Below, one piece after another: positions 42,133 through 50,993 of a stretch of 64,000 nt of DNA (position 1 is its first letter; every line of letters starts with the position of its first letter). Made by a program: the position numbers and the translations under genes. The notes under the pieces were generated by a model that searched no databases, was not told the origin of the DNA, and saw only the letters and a program-made list of their open reading frames with translations. Source of the stretch: Stagnihabitans sp043738565 (lineage in GTDB: Bacteria; Pseudomonadota; Alphaproteobacteria; Rhodobacterales; Rhodobacteraceae); the NCBI GenBank assembly GCA_043738565.1, contig JAYUGA010000151.1, forward strand, positions 1 through 64,000, read 5' to 3'.

Positions 42133-44559
42133 TCATACCGCCAGCATCCGCCCCGGCAGCGTCATCAGCGCCCGGCAGCGCAGATCGGCCGCTGAAAACC
42201 CGGCGCTGATCTCGAATGCCCCGGCCTCGATGCGCCACGCGCCCGCCGCCACGTCAAAGAACGCAAAGGCCCGCAGCTCGAGATCCAGCCGCACCACCCG
42301 CGCTTCCCCCGCCGCCAGCGTGACCTTGGCAAAACCCTTCAGCTCCTTCTTCGGGCGCGGCACCGCGGCTTCCGGGTCGCCGACATAGACCTGCACCACC
42401 GTGGTGCCGCTGCGGTCGCCGGTGTTGGTCAAAGTCACCTCCACCGCGCCGTCCGCCGCAACCATCAGCCCAGTCAGATCGAACCTGGTGTAGCCCAGCC
42501 CATGGCCAAAGGCGAACAGCGGATCAATCCCCATCCGGTCGTAATGCCGGTAGCCGACGAACACGCCCTCCTCATAGCGCACATGGCCGTCCAGCCCCGG
42601 ATAAATCTCGGCGTCCTGGGAATGCGTCGGATTGTCCGCCCACCGCTTCGGAAAGGTCTGCGCCAGCCGCCCGCTCGGTTCCACGTCGCCCATCAGCACA
42701 TCGGCAATCGCATTGCCCGCCTCCTGCCCCGGATACCACGCCTGCACCACCGCCCGCGCCTGACCGAGCCACGGCATCTCCACCGGCCCGCCGGTCTGCA
42801 ACACCACCACCGTTTTCGGATTGGCCGCCAATACCGCCGCAATCAATGCGTCCTGCCGCCCCGGCAGCCGGATGTCCTGCAAATCCGACCCTTCGGTGTC
42901 CCATTCCGCATTGCGCCCGACGCATAGCACTACCCGGTCCGCCGCCGCTGCTACCCGCGCCGCTTCGGCAATCTCGGCATCGCCCATCGGCTTGCCAATC
43001 CCGACCTGCACTGCCGACAGCGCCAGATTGGCCGACGCCACCGCGGCAAACTCCACCGTCACCACATGCGGTCCCGCCGTCAAGTCAACCTCACCCACCA
43101 CCTCGTTGCAGCCCTCTTCAAAAAAGGTCTGGCCCCTGACCCAATGCGTCCAGGCATCGGCCACCAGCCTGCCATCCACCAGCACCCGCGCCAACCCGGC
43201 CGAGGAAACCCCGACCCGGTAAACCCCCGCCACGTCCGCCACAAAACTGCCGGTCAACCGAGCCGAGAAATTGCCTGCCTCAACCCGCCCCCCTGCCACC
43301 ACGTTCAACCAGAACAACACCGCATCCTGCACTACCTCGCGGTGCATCCCCGGGCCCGCCAGCTTGCGGCCTGCGAAATATTCTACCGCCAGCGCCCCGG
43401 TCAGCAGCGGCTCGAACCGGTGATTGGTGCAACCCGGCGCATAGGTCAGCGCCGCCTCGCCCAGCTTGCCCGCCAGCCCGTCCCACGGGCTGACCGCATA
43501 ATGCGGGTTCAACTGCGCCGAGCCGCCGCCCATGATCTGCGCCACCTTCGCATTCGGCCCGATCACCGCCACCGTCCCGGCTTGTCCCAACGGCAGCAAC
43601 CCGTCGTTCTGCAACAACACCGCCCCCTCCGCCCCCGCCCGCCGGATCAGCGCCCGATGCTCGGGCCGATCCTCCGCCTTCTCCGCAAACGCCTGATGGT
43701 CGGCCAAGGCCCCGGTCCGCTGCATCAGCCGCAGCACATTGCCCGCCCGCTCGCGCACCGTGGCCGCGCTCACCAGCCCGGCCGCCACCGCCGCGATCAG
43801 CTTTTCGCCCCGGTCGCGCGAAGGCCCCGGCATCTCCAGATCCAGCCCGCCATTCACCGTCTGCTCGGTCGACCGCGACCCGAACCAATCCGACATCACC
43901 ACGCCGTCATAACCCCAGTCGTCGCGCAGCACCTGCGTCAGGGTCCAATGGTTCTCTGCCGCATACGTGCCACCGACCTTGTTGTAAGACGACATGATGC
44001 CCCAGGTGCGTCCCCGCTTCACCGCCGCCTCGAACGGCACCAGATAGACCTCGCGCAAGGTCCGCTCATCAATGTCGGAAGACATCGTAGTCCGCTCGAT
44101 CTCGCTTTCGTTGCCAATGTAATGCTTGATCGTCGCACTGATCCCCTGACCCTGAAGCCCCTGAATATAGCCCACCGCCAATTCCGCCGTCAGGATCGGG
44201 TCTTCCGAATAACACTCAAAGTTCCGGCCATTCGTCACCGACCGCTGAATATTAACGGTCGGGGCCAAAGACACATGCGCCCCCTTGGATTTGACCTCCG
44301 CCGCCAAAGCCGCACCGATCTCCCGCGCCAATTCCGGGTTCCAGCTTGCGCCAATCGCAATCCCGACCGGAAACGCCGCCGATTTGACACCGCCCACCAA
44401 TGACCCGGCCCCCCGCGCCCCATTCGGCCCGTCCGTCACCCGCAACTTGCCAATCCCCAGCCGGGGGATCGCCGGCAGCGACCAGAAATCCTCGCCCGAC
44501 AGCAGCGCGACCTGCTCGGCCAGCGTCATCTGATCCAAAAGCGCGTTGATCTCCGTCAT
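42133..44559 (-). CDS. GH3 beta-glucosidase with PA14 domain
   Basis: 808 aa from ATG 44559 (MTEINALLDQMTLAEQVALL). N-terminal GH3 TIM barrel: RLRVTDGPNGARG-like substrate region, KHYIGNESEIERTTMSSDID and the nucleophile Asp in GVVMSDWFGSRSTEQTVNGG. The second domain follows, with a PA14 insertion (residues about 390-530, around VDGRLVADAWTHWVRGQTFF), and the C-terminal fibronectin-like domain (VTLTNTGDRSGTTVVQVYVG). No signal peptide is seen, so it is probably cytoplasmic, acting on imported beta-glucosides. It is divergent from deoD. Confidence 0.93.
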   Translation of the reverse strand: MTEINALLDQMTLAEQVALLSGEDFWSLPAIPRLGIGKLRVTDGPNGARGAGSLVGGVKSAAFPVGIAIGASWNPELAREIGAALAAEVKSKGAHVSLAPTVNIQRSVTNGRNFECYSEDPILTAELAVGYIQGLQGQGISATIKHYIGNESEIERTTMSSDIDERTLREVYLVPFEAAVKRGRTWGIMSSYNKVGGTYAAENHWTLTQVLRDDWGYDGVVMSDWFGSRSTEQTVNGGLDLEMPGPSRDRGEKLIAAVAAGLVSAATVRERAGNVLRLMQRTGALADHQAFAEKAEDRPEHRALIRRAGAEGAVLLQNDGLLPLGQAGTVAVIGPNAKVAQIMGGGSAQLNPHYAVSPWDGLAGKLGEAALTYAPGCTNHRFEPLLTGALAVEYFAGRKLAGPGMHREVVQDAVLFWLNVVAGGRVEAGNFSARLTGSFVADVAGVYRVGVSSAGLARVLVDGRLVADAWTHWVRGQTFFEEGCNEVVGEVDLTAGPHVVTVEFAAVASANLALSAVQVGIGKPMGDAEIAEAARVAAAADRVVLCVGRNAEWDTEGSDLQDIRLPGRQDALIAAVLAANPKTVVVLQTGGPVEMPWLGQARAVVQAWYPGQEAGNAIADVLMGDVEPSGRLAQTFPKRWADNPTHSQDAEIYPGLDGHVRYEEGVFVGYRHYDRMGIDPLFAFGHGLGYTRFDLTGLMVAADGAVEVTLTNTGDRSGTTVVQVYVGDPEAAVPRPKKELKGFAKVTLAAGEARVVRLDLELRAFAFFDVAAGAWRIEAGAFEISAGFSAADLRCRALMTLPGRMLAV

Positions 44560-44659
44560 CTGTCTCTCCCCGGCGAATCGCCCTGTCTTTCTTCCACCCT
44601 CGCACCCCCTTTTCCCAACCCCAAGCCTGACATAGCCTGCCGCAAACAGGAGAACGCCC

Positions 44660-45364
44660 ATGACCTTCCACATCGGAGCCAAACCCGGCGACATCGCCGA
44701 AACTGTCCTCTTGCCCGGCGACCCCTACCGCGCCAAATGGGCCGCCCACAAATTCCTGCAAAACCCGGTTCTGGTGAACGAGGTGCGCGGCATGCTCGGC
44801 TTCACCGGCACCTACAAGGGCCACCGCGTCACCATCCACGGCTCCGGCATGGGCATGCCCTCGCTGTCGATCTACGCCAACGAACTGATCCGCGACTATG
44901 GCGCCCAAACCCTGATCCGCATCGGGTCCGCCGGGGCATTGCAACCCCATGTCAAAGTCCGCGATGTCGTGCTCGCCCAGACCGCCAGCACCAACGGCAG
45001 CCCGTCGCGCGCGATCTTCCGCGCGCTGAACTTCGCCCCCTGCGCCGATTTCGGCCTGCTGACCGCCGCCCACCAGGCCGCGCTGAAAATCGGCGTCCCG
45101 GTCCATGTCGGCGGCATCTATTCGTCGGACACCTTCTACGACGAACGCCAGGACCTCTCCGATCAGTTGCAGCGCCACGGCACCCTCTGCGTCGAGATGG
45201 AGGCGGCCGAACTTTACACGCTCGCCGCCCGCTACCAGCGCCGCGCCCTCGCCGTGCTGACGATCTCCGACCACATCCTGACCGACGACGCGCTGCCCGC
45301 CGAGCAGCGCGAAACCAGCTTTGGCGCGATGGTCGAAGTGGCACTGGAAGCCGCCTTCGCCTGA
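44660..45364 (+). CDS. deoD: Purine-nucleoside phosphorylase DeoD
   Basis: 234 aa, full family length. Phosphate and base-binding segments: LLPGDPYRAKWAAHKFL, HGSGMGMPSLSIYANELI, RIGSAGALQPHVKVRDVVLA, CVEMEAAELYTLAARYQRRA and TISDHILTDDALPAEQR. It cleaves purine (deoxy)nucleosides in the hexameric bacterial form. GGAG is 9 nt upstream of the ATG. A large GC hairpin follows the stop. Confidence 0.96.
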   Translation: MTFHIGAKPGDIAETVLLPGDPYRAKWAAHKFLQNPVLVNEVRGMLGFTGTYKGHRVTIHGSGMGMPSLSIYANELIRDYGAQTLIRIGSAGALQPHVKVRDVVLAQTASTNGSPSRAIFRALNFAPCADFGLLTAAHQAALKIGVPVHVGGIYSSDTFYDERQDLSDQLQRHGTLCVEMEAAELYTLAARYQRRALAVLTISDHILTDDALPAEQRETSFGAMVEVALEAAFA

Positions 45365-45380
45365 CCGCCCGCTCCTCGCT

Positions 45381-45423
45381 CCCTGACCGGCGCTCCGCGC
45401 TGCAGCGCAGAGGCCTGTCAGGG
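45381..45423 (+). terminator. Large GC hairpin after deoD
   Basis: Outer arms CCCTGAC and GTCAGGG enclose an inner palindrome GCGCTGCAGCGC. No T-tract follows, so it would work as a Rho-associated or transcript-protecting structure rather than a classical terminator. Confidence 0.4.
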
Positions 45424-45504
45424 CCGATAAGCGCCCCGAACCATCGGCAATTTCTGGCACAGTTAACGACGAATCGTCCACACCCCCGATTCGACATCTC
45501 CCCG

Positions 45505-45548
45505 CGCGTAGAGACGCCAGCAAGACGCGGGCAAGACACCGGCAAGAC
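45505..45548. repeat. 11-bp phased tandem array 1 (4 units)
   Basis: Units CGCGTAGAGAC, GCCAGCAAGAC, GCGGGCAAGAC, ACCGGCAAGAC on the + strand. Array 2 at 54857-54900 has the same order, its third unit identical. The period is about one helical turn and is not a multiple of three. It lies between the ends of deoD and the LysR gene. Confidence 0.75.
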
Positions 45549-45597
45549 CGCCAAATCCTGGAAAAACTCCTGAAATCCGCCAGTTACCGCAGCGCCC

Positions 45598-46470
45598 TCA
45601 CCCCCCGATCGCCAGCCAATCCGCCACCTTCTCCACCGCACCCTTGAACTGCGTTCCGCGCAACGACCACAGCCGCAACCCGCGCGGCAGTTCCACCCGC
45701 ACCTCGAACGGTGCCACCAAAGCCCCCGATTTCAGATGGCGTTCCACTAGCGCGCCATGCCCGATCAGCACCCCCGCCCCGTTCACCGCCTCTTCTACCG
45801 CCAGCGCGTACAGCGAATGCACCGCCCCGCGCGGCATCACCCCGGCGTCAGGCGAGGCCACCGCCAGCCAGTCCCGCCAATCCTCCGCCCAGGCCGAATC
45901 CGACAGGCAGGGCACTGCCAGCAGATCGACAGGGCCGCGCAATCTGGCGGCCAAAGACGGCGCACAGACCGGAAAAATCACGTCCCGCGCCAGCAGCCGC
46001 CCGCCACTTTCGGCATAGAACAGGCACAGGTCATACGGTGCCCGCTTCAGGTTCGGCGGTGCCTCAAGTGCGGTAATCGACACGGAAATTTCCGGGGCCA
46101 GCCGCCGCAACTCCGGCAACCTCGGTGACAGCCACAACTGCGCAATCGCGGGCAGCGTGGCGATATGCACGACCTGCGGTGCCGCCTCTGCCCTGAGCGC
46201 CTGCGCCGCCAGCCCCAGCCCGTCAAACGCCTCGGCAAACCCCGGCCAGGCCCGCGCCCCCAGCGCCGTCAGCCGCACCCCCTGCGGCGTCCGCTCGAAC
46301 AGCGCCGCCCCCAGCACCGCCTCCAGCGCCTTGACATGCGCCGTCACCGCCCCCGCTGTGACGCCCAGCTCCAGCGCCGCCGCCGCAAATCCGCCCAGCC
46401 GCGCCGCCGCCTCAAAGGCCCGCAGCGCGTTCAATGGCAGATCACGGGGTCTGGGCGGCGCAACCGGCAT
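45598..46470 (-). CDS. LysR-family transcriptional regulator (GcvA-like)
   Basis: 290 aa. Winged HTH at residues 10-70 (LPLNALRAFEAAARLGGFAA, AVTAHVKALEAVLGAALFER), followed by a substrate-binding effector domain with PAIAQLWLSPRLPELRRLAP and LLAVPCLSDSAWAEDWRDWL. The N terminus is of the GcvA/AmpR type. It is divergent from the SHMT-like gene with a 96-nt shared spacer, the standard geometry for a LysR regulator and its target; that link is inferred. Confidence 0.88.
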   Translation of the reverse strand: MPVAPPRPRDLPLNALRAFEAAARLGGFAAAALELGVTAGAVTAHVKALEAVLGAALFERTPQGVRLTALGARAWPGFAEAFDGLGLAAQALRAEAAPQVVHIATLPAIAQLWLSPRLPELRRLAPEISVSITALEAPPNLKRAPYDLCLFYAESGGRLLARDVIFPVCAPSLAARLRGPVDLLAVPCLSDSAWAEDWRDWLAVASPDAGVMPRGAVHSLYALAVEEAVNGAGVLIGHGALVERHLKSGALVAPFEVRVELPRGLRLWSLRGTQFKGAVEKVADWLAIGG

Positions 46471-46566
46471 GGCTTAACTTTCCTGACCCTAATTTTCCCG
46501 AAATCTGATTTGCAAGCAATTCCGAAACCCTGTTCCTTAACAACATCTTAAAATTGGAGCCTCCTG

Positions 46567-47886
46567 ATGCCCAACCTCGCAAACCGCCCCTGGGTTCCCG
46601 CCCATGCAGAAGCCCTGATCCAACGCTTAGCCACTGAAACCACAGCAGATTCCGCCACGGTTGGCGCCCGGATCGAACACCTGATCCAGACCAACGCCCA
46701 GATCCACGACCGCGACTGCTTCAACCTCAACCCCGCCACCAACACCATGAACCCCCGCGCCGAAGCCGCCCTTGCCCGTGGCCTGGGATCACGCCCCTCC
46801 CTCGGTTATCCTGGTGATAAATACGAAATGGGCCTTGAATCCATTGAGGAAATCGAGGTGATCTGCGCCGAACTCGCCGCCGAAGTCTTTCAGTCCAGAT
46901 ACGCCGAAATCCGGGTCGGTTCCGGCGCCTTGGCAAATCTTTACGGGTTCATGGCACTCGCCAAACCCGGCGACCGCATCATCGCCCCACCACCCGCAAT
47001 TGGCGGCCACGTCACCCATCACGCCGCCGGATGCGCCGGTCTTTACGGTTTGTTAACCCATAACGCCCCGATGAACAAAGACGGCTATACCATTGATATC
47101 GCCGAACTTCGCGCCCTAGCGCACCGGGTGAAGCCCAAGATCATCACCCTCGGCGCATCGCTCAACCTCTTCCCGCATCCCGTTGCCGAAGCCCGCGCCA
47201 TCGCCGACGAGGTCGGCGCCAAACTCCTGTTCGACGCCGCCCACCAATGCGGCATCATCGCCGGCGGCGCCTGGCCCAACCCGTTGACTCAAGGCGCTCA
47301 TCTGATGACGATGAGCACCTATAAATCCTTGGGCGGCCCGGCTGGCGGCCTGATCGTCACCAATGACGCCGCCATCGCCGAATGCCTTGACGCCATCGCC
47401 TACCCCGGCCTGACCGCCAATTTCGACGCCGCCAAATCCGCCGCCCTTGCCATCACCCTCCTGGACTGGCGCGACCACGGCAAAGCCTATGCCAAGGCGA
47501 TGGTCGACCTCGCCCAGGCCCTTGCCGCAGCATTGAAATCCCTCGGCCTGCCGCTTTATGAAACCGAGCACGGCAGCACCCAAAGCCATCAGTTCGCCTT
47601 CGCGGCCAAGGCTTTCGGCGGTGGCCAGACCGCCGCAAAAACCCTGCGCAAGGCCGGTTTCCTGACCTGCGGCATCGGCCTGCCCATCGCCGAGGTCGCG
47701 GGCGATCTCAATGGCCTGCGGATGGGCACCCCCGAACTGGCCCGGCGCGGCGTGACCCTTGCGGACGTGCCCGCCCTTGCGGCATTGATCGCCGAGGCGC
47801 TGCGCTCCAACGCGCCCGAATCCATCGCCCCCCGCACCGCTGCCCTACGCGCCCGGTTCCAGGGCCTGCATTACATGAGGCAATGA
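46567..47886 (+). CDS. Serine hydroxymethyltransferase-like PLP enzyme
   Basis: 439 aa. PLP fold type I with SHMT signatures: DCFNLNPATNTMNPRAEAAL, GYPGDKYEMGLESIEEIEVI, VRVGSGALANLYGFMALAKP-like, GASLNLFPHPVAEARAIADE, LFDAAHQCGIIAGGAWPNPL, and the lysine motif MSTYKSLGGPAGGLIV (SHMT: THKTLRGPRGG). It is clearly diverged from housekeeping GlyA, e.g. YKSL rather than HKTL. Likely substrates are beta-hydroxy or alpha-methyl amino acids, not resolvable here. The stop overlaps the start of an aldo/keto reductase relic. Confidence 0.85.
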   Translation: MPNLANRPWVPAHAEALIQRLATETTADSATVGARIEHLIQTNAQIHDRDCFNLNPATNTMNPRAEAALARGLGSRPSLGYPGDKYEMGLESIEEIEVICAELAAEVFQSRYAEIRVGSGALANLYGFMALAKPGDRIIAPPPAIGGHVTHHAAGCAGLYGLLTHNAPMNKDGYTIDIAELRALAHRVKPKIITLGASLNLFPHPVAEARAIADEVGAKLLFDAAHQCGIIAGGAWPNPLTQGAHLMTMSTYKSLGGPAGGLIVTNDAAIAECLDAIAYPGLTANFDAAKSAALAITLLDWRDHGKAYAKAMVDLAQALAAALKSLGLPLYETEHGSTQSHQFAFAAKAFGGGQTAAKTLRKAGFLTCGIGLPIAEVAGDLNGLRMGTPELARRGVTLADVPALAALIAEALRSNAPESIAPRTAALRARFQGLHYMRQ

Positions 47887-48120
47887 TGAACTACCGCCTG
47901 CTCGGGGCCAATGGACCCAAAGTCTCGGCCATCGGCCTTGGCTGCATGCCCTTTGGCGGCATCTTCGGGCCGACAGACGTGGCGACCAGCCTGCGCTGTC
48001 TCGACGCCGCTTATGACCACCGCATCACCTTCCTCGACAGCGCCAATATCTACGGCATGGGCCGGTCCGGCAGAGGCGGCGGCGGAAACGCTTGGCCGCA
48101 TGATCGACGAGGGCCTGATC
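47883..48120 (+). pseudogene. Aldo/keto reductase, N-terminal fragment with frameshift
   Basis: Starting at overlapping ATGATG (47883/47886) the frame reads MNYRLLGANGPKVSAIGLGC, MPFGGIFGPTDVAT and FLDSANIYGMGRSG, the first beta-strands and the catalytic Asp/Tyr region of aldo/keto reductases. At about 48063 coding continues in the next frame (AEAAAETLGRMIDEGL) and is then lost. An intact enzyme is about 320 aa. From 48120 to 48347 I recognise nothing. It was probably co-transcribed with the SHMT-like gene. Confidence 0.75.
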
Positions 48121-48347
48121 GGCGGCAATGGCCCCGATCAAAGTGCCTGTGTCGAACATGGTTGCTGGGCGGTTTCCCGCTTCAATCATGGGCCGGGGCG
48201 GGCATCACGCCACGGCCGATCAGACCGCGCACGCCGAGGGGAACATCGGGGTGCGCTGGAAACCGGCAACGGTTCACGCACCATCGCCCCTGCCCATAAC
48301 GGCATCGGTCGGCGAAGGCTGACTGGGTGGCGGGCGCGCATTGCCCG

Positions 48348-49061
48348 TCAGGCGGTTGCCCCCTGCACCGGCGTCACATGGCTGCCCGCATGCACCACCT
48401 CCAACGGCGCCATCGGCTTTTGCGATGATCGGGCCGGCAAGGCAAAGCTCTGCATCACCGCCGCCCGCCGCGCCGTGGAATACTCGGCTGGCATCCGCAA
48501 CACGCCATATTGCCGGCCATCCTCGCCATTGCGATAGGTCTCGCCCAACCGGGTGACATCATAGCCGATCTGGCGCAACGCCCGCATCAGGTGCAGCGAC
48601 GACAGGCAGATCAATTCCTCCGCCCCATGCCGGCGCACCAGATCGACCAGCCCGTCGATGATCAGCCGCATACATTCCGTCCGCTCGGCCTGCGTGGTCA
48701 AGTCATTGGAAATGACCAGCCTTGTGCATTCCCAGACCTTCGGCGTGGCGATATCGACCGACATGATATGCGGCGGGATATGCGGCAGTTTGCCGGAATA
48801 GGCGTCGCGCAGCATGTAGGTATGCTGCCCCCAGGTCGCGGTGGTTGCCATTGCCCGCGCCCCGCCGACCACCACACCATCGCACAGAACCAGCGAGTAA
48901 TGCGCCACCGGCGTGTCGTACTGATCCATCTCGACCGTGTCGTTATGGGGGACATCCCATTTCAACTCATCGACAAAGATCTTCTTACGCAATGCAAGAA
49001 ACTCGTAGAACGCCCGGCCGTGGCGATGAAAGTCAGAAAAGTCGAATCGGATATTTTCCAT
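48348..49061 (-). CDS. Acyl-homoserine-lactone synthase, LuxI family
   Basis: 237 aa from ATG 49061 (MENIRFDFSDFHRHGRAFYE). LuxI-family invariant positions are visible: LRKKIFVDELKWDVP (Arg, Phe, Trp), DQYDTPVAHYSLVL (Asp), GGARAMATT (Arg) and KVWECTRLVISND (Glu-Arg). Makes N-acyl-homoserine lactones from SAM and acyl carriers. It lies downstream of luxR on the same strand; an inverted repeat sits 20 nt upstream of its start. Confidence 0.95.
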   Translation of the reverse strand: MENIRFDFSDFHRHGRAFYEFLALRKKIFVDELKWDVPHNDTVEMDQYDTPVAHYSLVLCDGVVVGGARAMATTATWGQHTYMLRDAYSGKLPHIPPHIMSVDIATPKVWECTRLVISNDLTTQAERTECMRLIIDGLVDLVRRHGAEELICLSSLHLMRALRQIGYDVTRLGETYRNGEDGRQYGVLRMPAEYSTARRAAVMQSFALPARSSQKPMAPLEVVHAGSHVTPVQGATA

Positions 49062-49081
49062 GTTAGTCCCCCAAGACAGAT

Positions 49082-49112
49082 GGCAGTTCAGTAAGCCAAT
49101 GCTTAAACTGCC
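49082..49112. promoter_or_regulatory. Inverted repeat upstream of luxI (candidate operator)
   Basis: GGCAGTT, CAG, TAAGC, CAAT, GCTTA, AACTGCC: two nested inverted repeats with a 3-nt bulge, ending 20 nt before the luxI ATG. The length is near that of lux boxes, although the sequence differs from the Vibrio consensus. It could be a LuxR operator or an RNA hairpin between luxR and luxI. Confidence 0.5.
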
Positions 49113-49190
49113 GTAAGTTGTATTGCTCGTTGAATCTGACACCATGAGTGGAAAAGCTGCACAAGTGTGCAATCTAAAGCCGATCCGCGG

Positions 49191-49802
49191 TCAGAGAATG
49201 CGGCGCGCCACCGCAATCGACGTGGCCTGAGACTGCGTCTTTGCCCCAAGCTTGCGTTTCACGTTGTTCAGCCGGGCTTTGACCGCGCTTTCGGAAATCC
49301 CCAGCAAGGCGGCGATCTGCTTCAATCGCAAGCCTTCGGATTGCAGTTTCAGCGCCTCCACTTCCGCCGCCGTCAGGCTGGGTTCATCATCCACGCCAGC
49401 GTGCAGCTGCATCACGATATGTCGCAGGTCTTGCAGATCGTTTTCTTCAAAGTCGCGGTCGCCGCGAAAGAAAAACCCATAGCTGCGGCGCCCGCGGTCG
49501 GTGCTGGTCATCACCGAAATCGCGGCGCCGTGGCTGAGACCAAAGCCAGCAGCGCGGGCCCGAACCTGGTGCGGGTCGGGCAGGGCAAGGTCGGAAAACC
49601 GCACCACACCTGTATTACCGTAGACCCATTTCATCGCCGGATCGTGAACGACCAACCCATGAGTCGTGTAAAATTCGACCCAGTTTTCGGGCAACTCATT
49701 GAGTTCCTCTTCCGGAAATGAGAATCCAACGCGGAGAGCCACGTAGAACCCAGCCGGAGAAATCTGGTCTATCTGTTCTCGCATCGCTTGAAGTAAGGTC
49801 AT
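49191..49802 (-). CDS. LuxR-family quorum-sensing regulator
   Basis: 203 aa, short for the family (about 240). The autoinducer domain (ENWVEFYTTHGLVVHDPAMK with Trp, Tyr, Asp-Pro; RARAAGFGLSHGAAISVM) is followed by the GerE/FixJ-type HTH at residues about 140-200: LTAAEVEALKLQSEGLRLKQ and GISESAVKARLNNVKRKLGA. It precedes luxI (129 nt) and is divergent from an HTH-less homologue 107 nt away. Probably controls luxI and that gene. Confidence 0.93.
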   Translation of the reverse strand: MTLLQAMREQIDQISPAGFYVALRVGFSFPEEELNELPENWVEFYTTHGLVVHDPAMKWVYGNTGVVRFSDLALPDPHQVRARAAGFGLSHGAAISVMTSTDRGRRSYGFFFRGDRDFEENDLQDLRHIVMQLHAGVDDEPSLTAAEVEALKLQSEGLRLKQIAALLGISESAVKARLNNVKRKLGAKTQSQATSIAVARRIL

Positions 49803-49909
49803 CTACTCAAAACAGTTGCCGAACCGCGGCAGCCACCATAGCTTCTACCGGTAAACCAATGCCCGGAACGAGTGTTATTCGCAAGCGCTAGCATCCTAGA
49901 GGTGAAAAG

Positions 49910-50389
49910 TTGGCAAAAAGTCCCGGCAAGGATGAAATTGTCGCACAATATTTGGGCAGGTTGTCTGCACTTTGCGATCGTGGCTACGCTTTGGCGATCC
50001 ATATTCGGTACACCCGCCCTACCTTGTTGTATCAAACCTACAGTCAGACCTGGGCCGATCACTATAGCGAAAAGGGCTTCATGCTGTCGGATCCGGTGGT
50101 GCATTGGGGCCTCACGCATACCGGCAAGGTAGAGTGGAATACCCTGACGGATCAAGACCCTGAAGGGGTCATGGCCGCTGCGGTCTCCTTTGGACTGACC
50201 AATGGCTGGACTTATGCGACCGGCCCTGCCAGCACCCGAACCATTGCCGGCCTGACCCGGTCAGGTGCGCCGTTTCCGCCAGAGGATGTCGCGGAAATCA
50301 TCCAAATCGTCGACGCAATACATGATGTGGCCGAAGGCTTCGACGCATTCACCCCAGAGCTGCAAGGTGCCCTGCGGACCCTGATCTGA
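49910..50389 (+). CDS. HTH-less autoinducer-binding protein (LuxR N-terminal domain only)
   Basis: 159 aa. The start is TTG at 49910 (MAKSPGKDEIVAQYLGRLSA) with AGAGG 8 nt upstream; no in-frame ATG is earlier. The sequence matches the LuxR autoinducer-binding domain: CDRGYALAIHIRYTRPTLLY, QTWADHYSEKGFMLSDPVVH, WGLTHTGKVEWNTL and FGLTNGWTYATGP, retaining Trp, Tyr, Asp-Pro and Trp pocket positions. It ends at the point where the DNA-binding linker and HTH should begin, and no HTH follows in any frame to 50993. It may bind the lactone or dimerise with LuxR and so antagonise or buffer signalling; both roles are inference. Confidence 0.85.
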   Translation: MAKSPGKDEIVAQYLGRLSALCDRGYALAIHIRYTRPTLLYQTYSQTWADHYSEKGFMLSDPVVHWGLTHTGKVEWNTLTDQDPEGVMAAAVSFGLTNGWTYATGPASTRTIAGLTRSGAPFPPEDVAEIIQIVDAIHDVAEGFDAFTPELQGALRTLI

Positions 50390-50993
50390 ACCGAATCGCC
50401 TGTGAGTACGGTGGGTGGACTTGGCTCTGGGCGCTGCATCCGTTCAGACCCGCGACGGTCATCTCGGTTTGCGATCAATCCGGCTGCGCGCTTTTCCAGC
50501 CGATGGCGCTCTCTTCGCGGGCGTGTAGAAACCCCCTTGAGGCTTGATGAAATTTTGGACGAACCCAAACGCGAATTGCTGTGGGGCACCAAGCAAGATG
50601 GCCCAGCAGCCCGGGCAGTGTCGGTCCTCGCGCCAGACCGTCGCGGAATTGGCGATCCTGCCCGCCTGCGGGTCATGTCCAGACCGAGGCCAAGGTTTCT
50701 CGCAGCAAGAACCGGCAGCACCGATTGCAACGGCATCGGCTACAAGATCGAGACCGGCCTGATTTCGGGCTGAGGCGCGTCCTACAAAGGCTATTTCGGG
50801 ATGATCCCGCCTTAGCCGATCTGCCGCGTGATTGCAGCCAGAACTCCCGGCTGGATGCGGCAAAGGTGAAGCGAAAAAGCAGAATCCGGTTTTCCGCAGG
50901 CGTAACGCGGCCACTCGGACTCCGCGGCTGGATGCTCCATCTCTCGAACATCATCCCGCTCCGGCGTCCGCTGGCCACACGGCTGGCTCCCCC
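50390..50993. other. 604-nt spacer without a recognised gene
   Basis: Between the autoinducer-binding gene and the serine hydrolase. A 123-codon frame at 50402-50773 has no recognisable domain and skewed Arg/Ser/Pro content, so it is not called. The only notable content is copy B of the degenerate repeat at 50496-50556. Confidence 0.6.
50496..50556 (+). repeat. Degenerate 60-nt repeat, copy B
   Basis: Similar to 42039-42098 over about 60 nt (core CGCGGGCGTGTAGAAA, then GAGGCTTGATGAA). Lies in the 604-nt spacer. Confidence 0.55.

Noticed and set aside
50402..50773. 123-codon hypothetical gene
   Set aside because: No domain, atypical composition, overlaps a degenerate repeat and has competing frames on the opposite strand.
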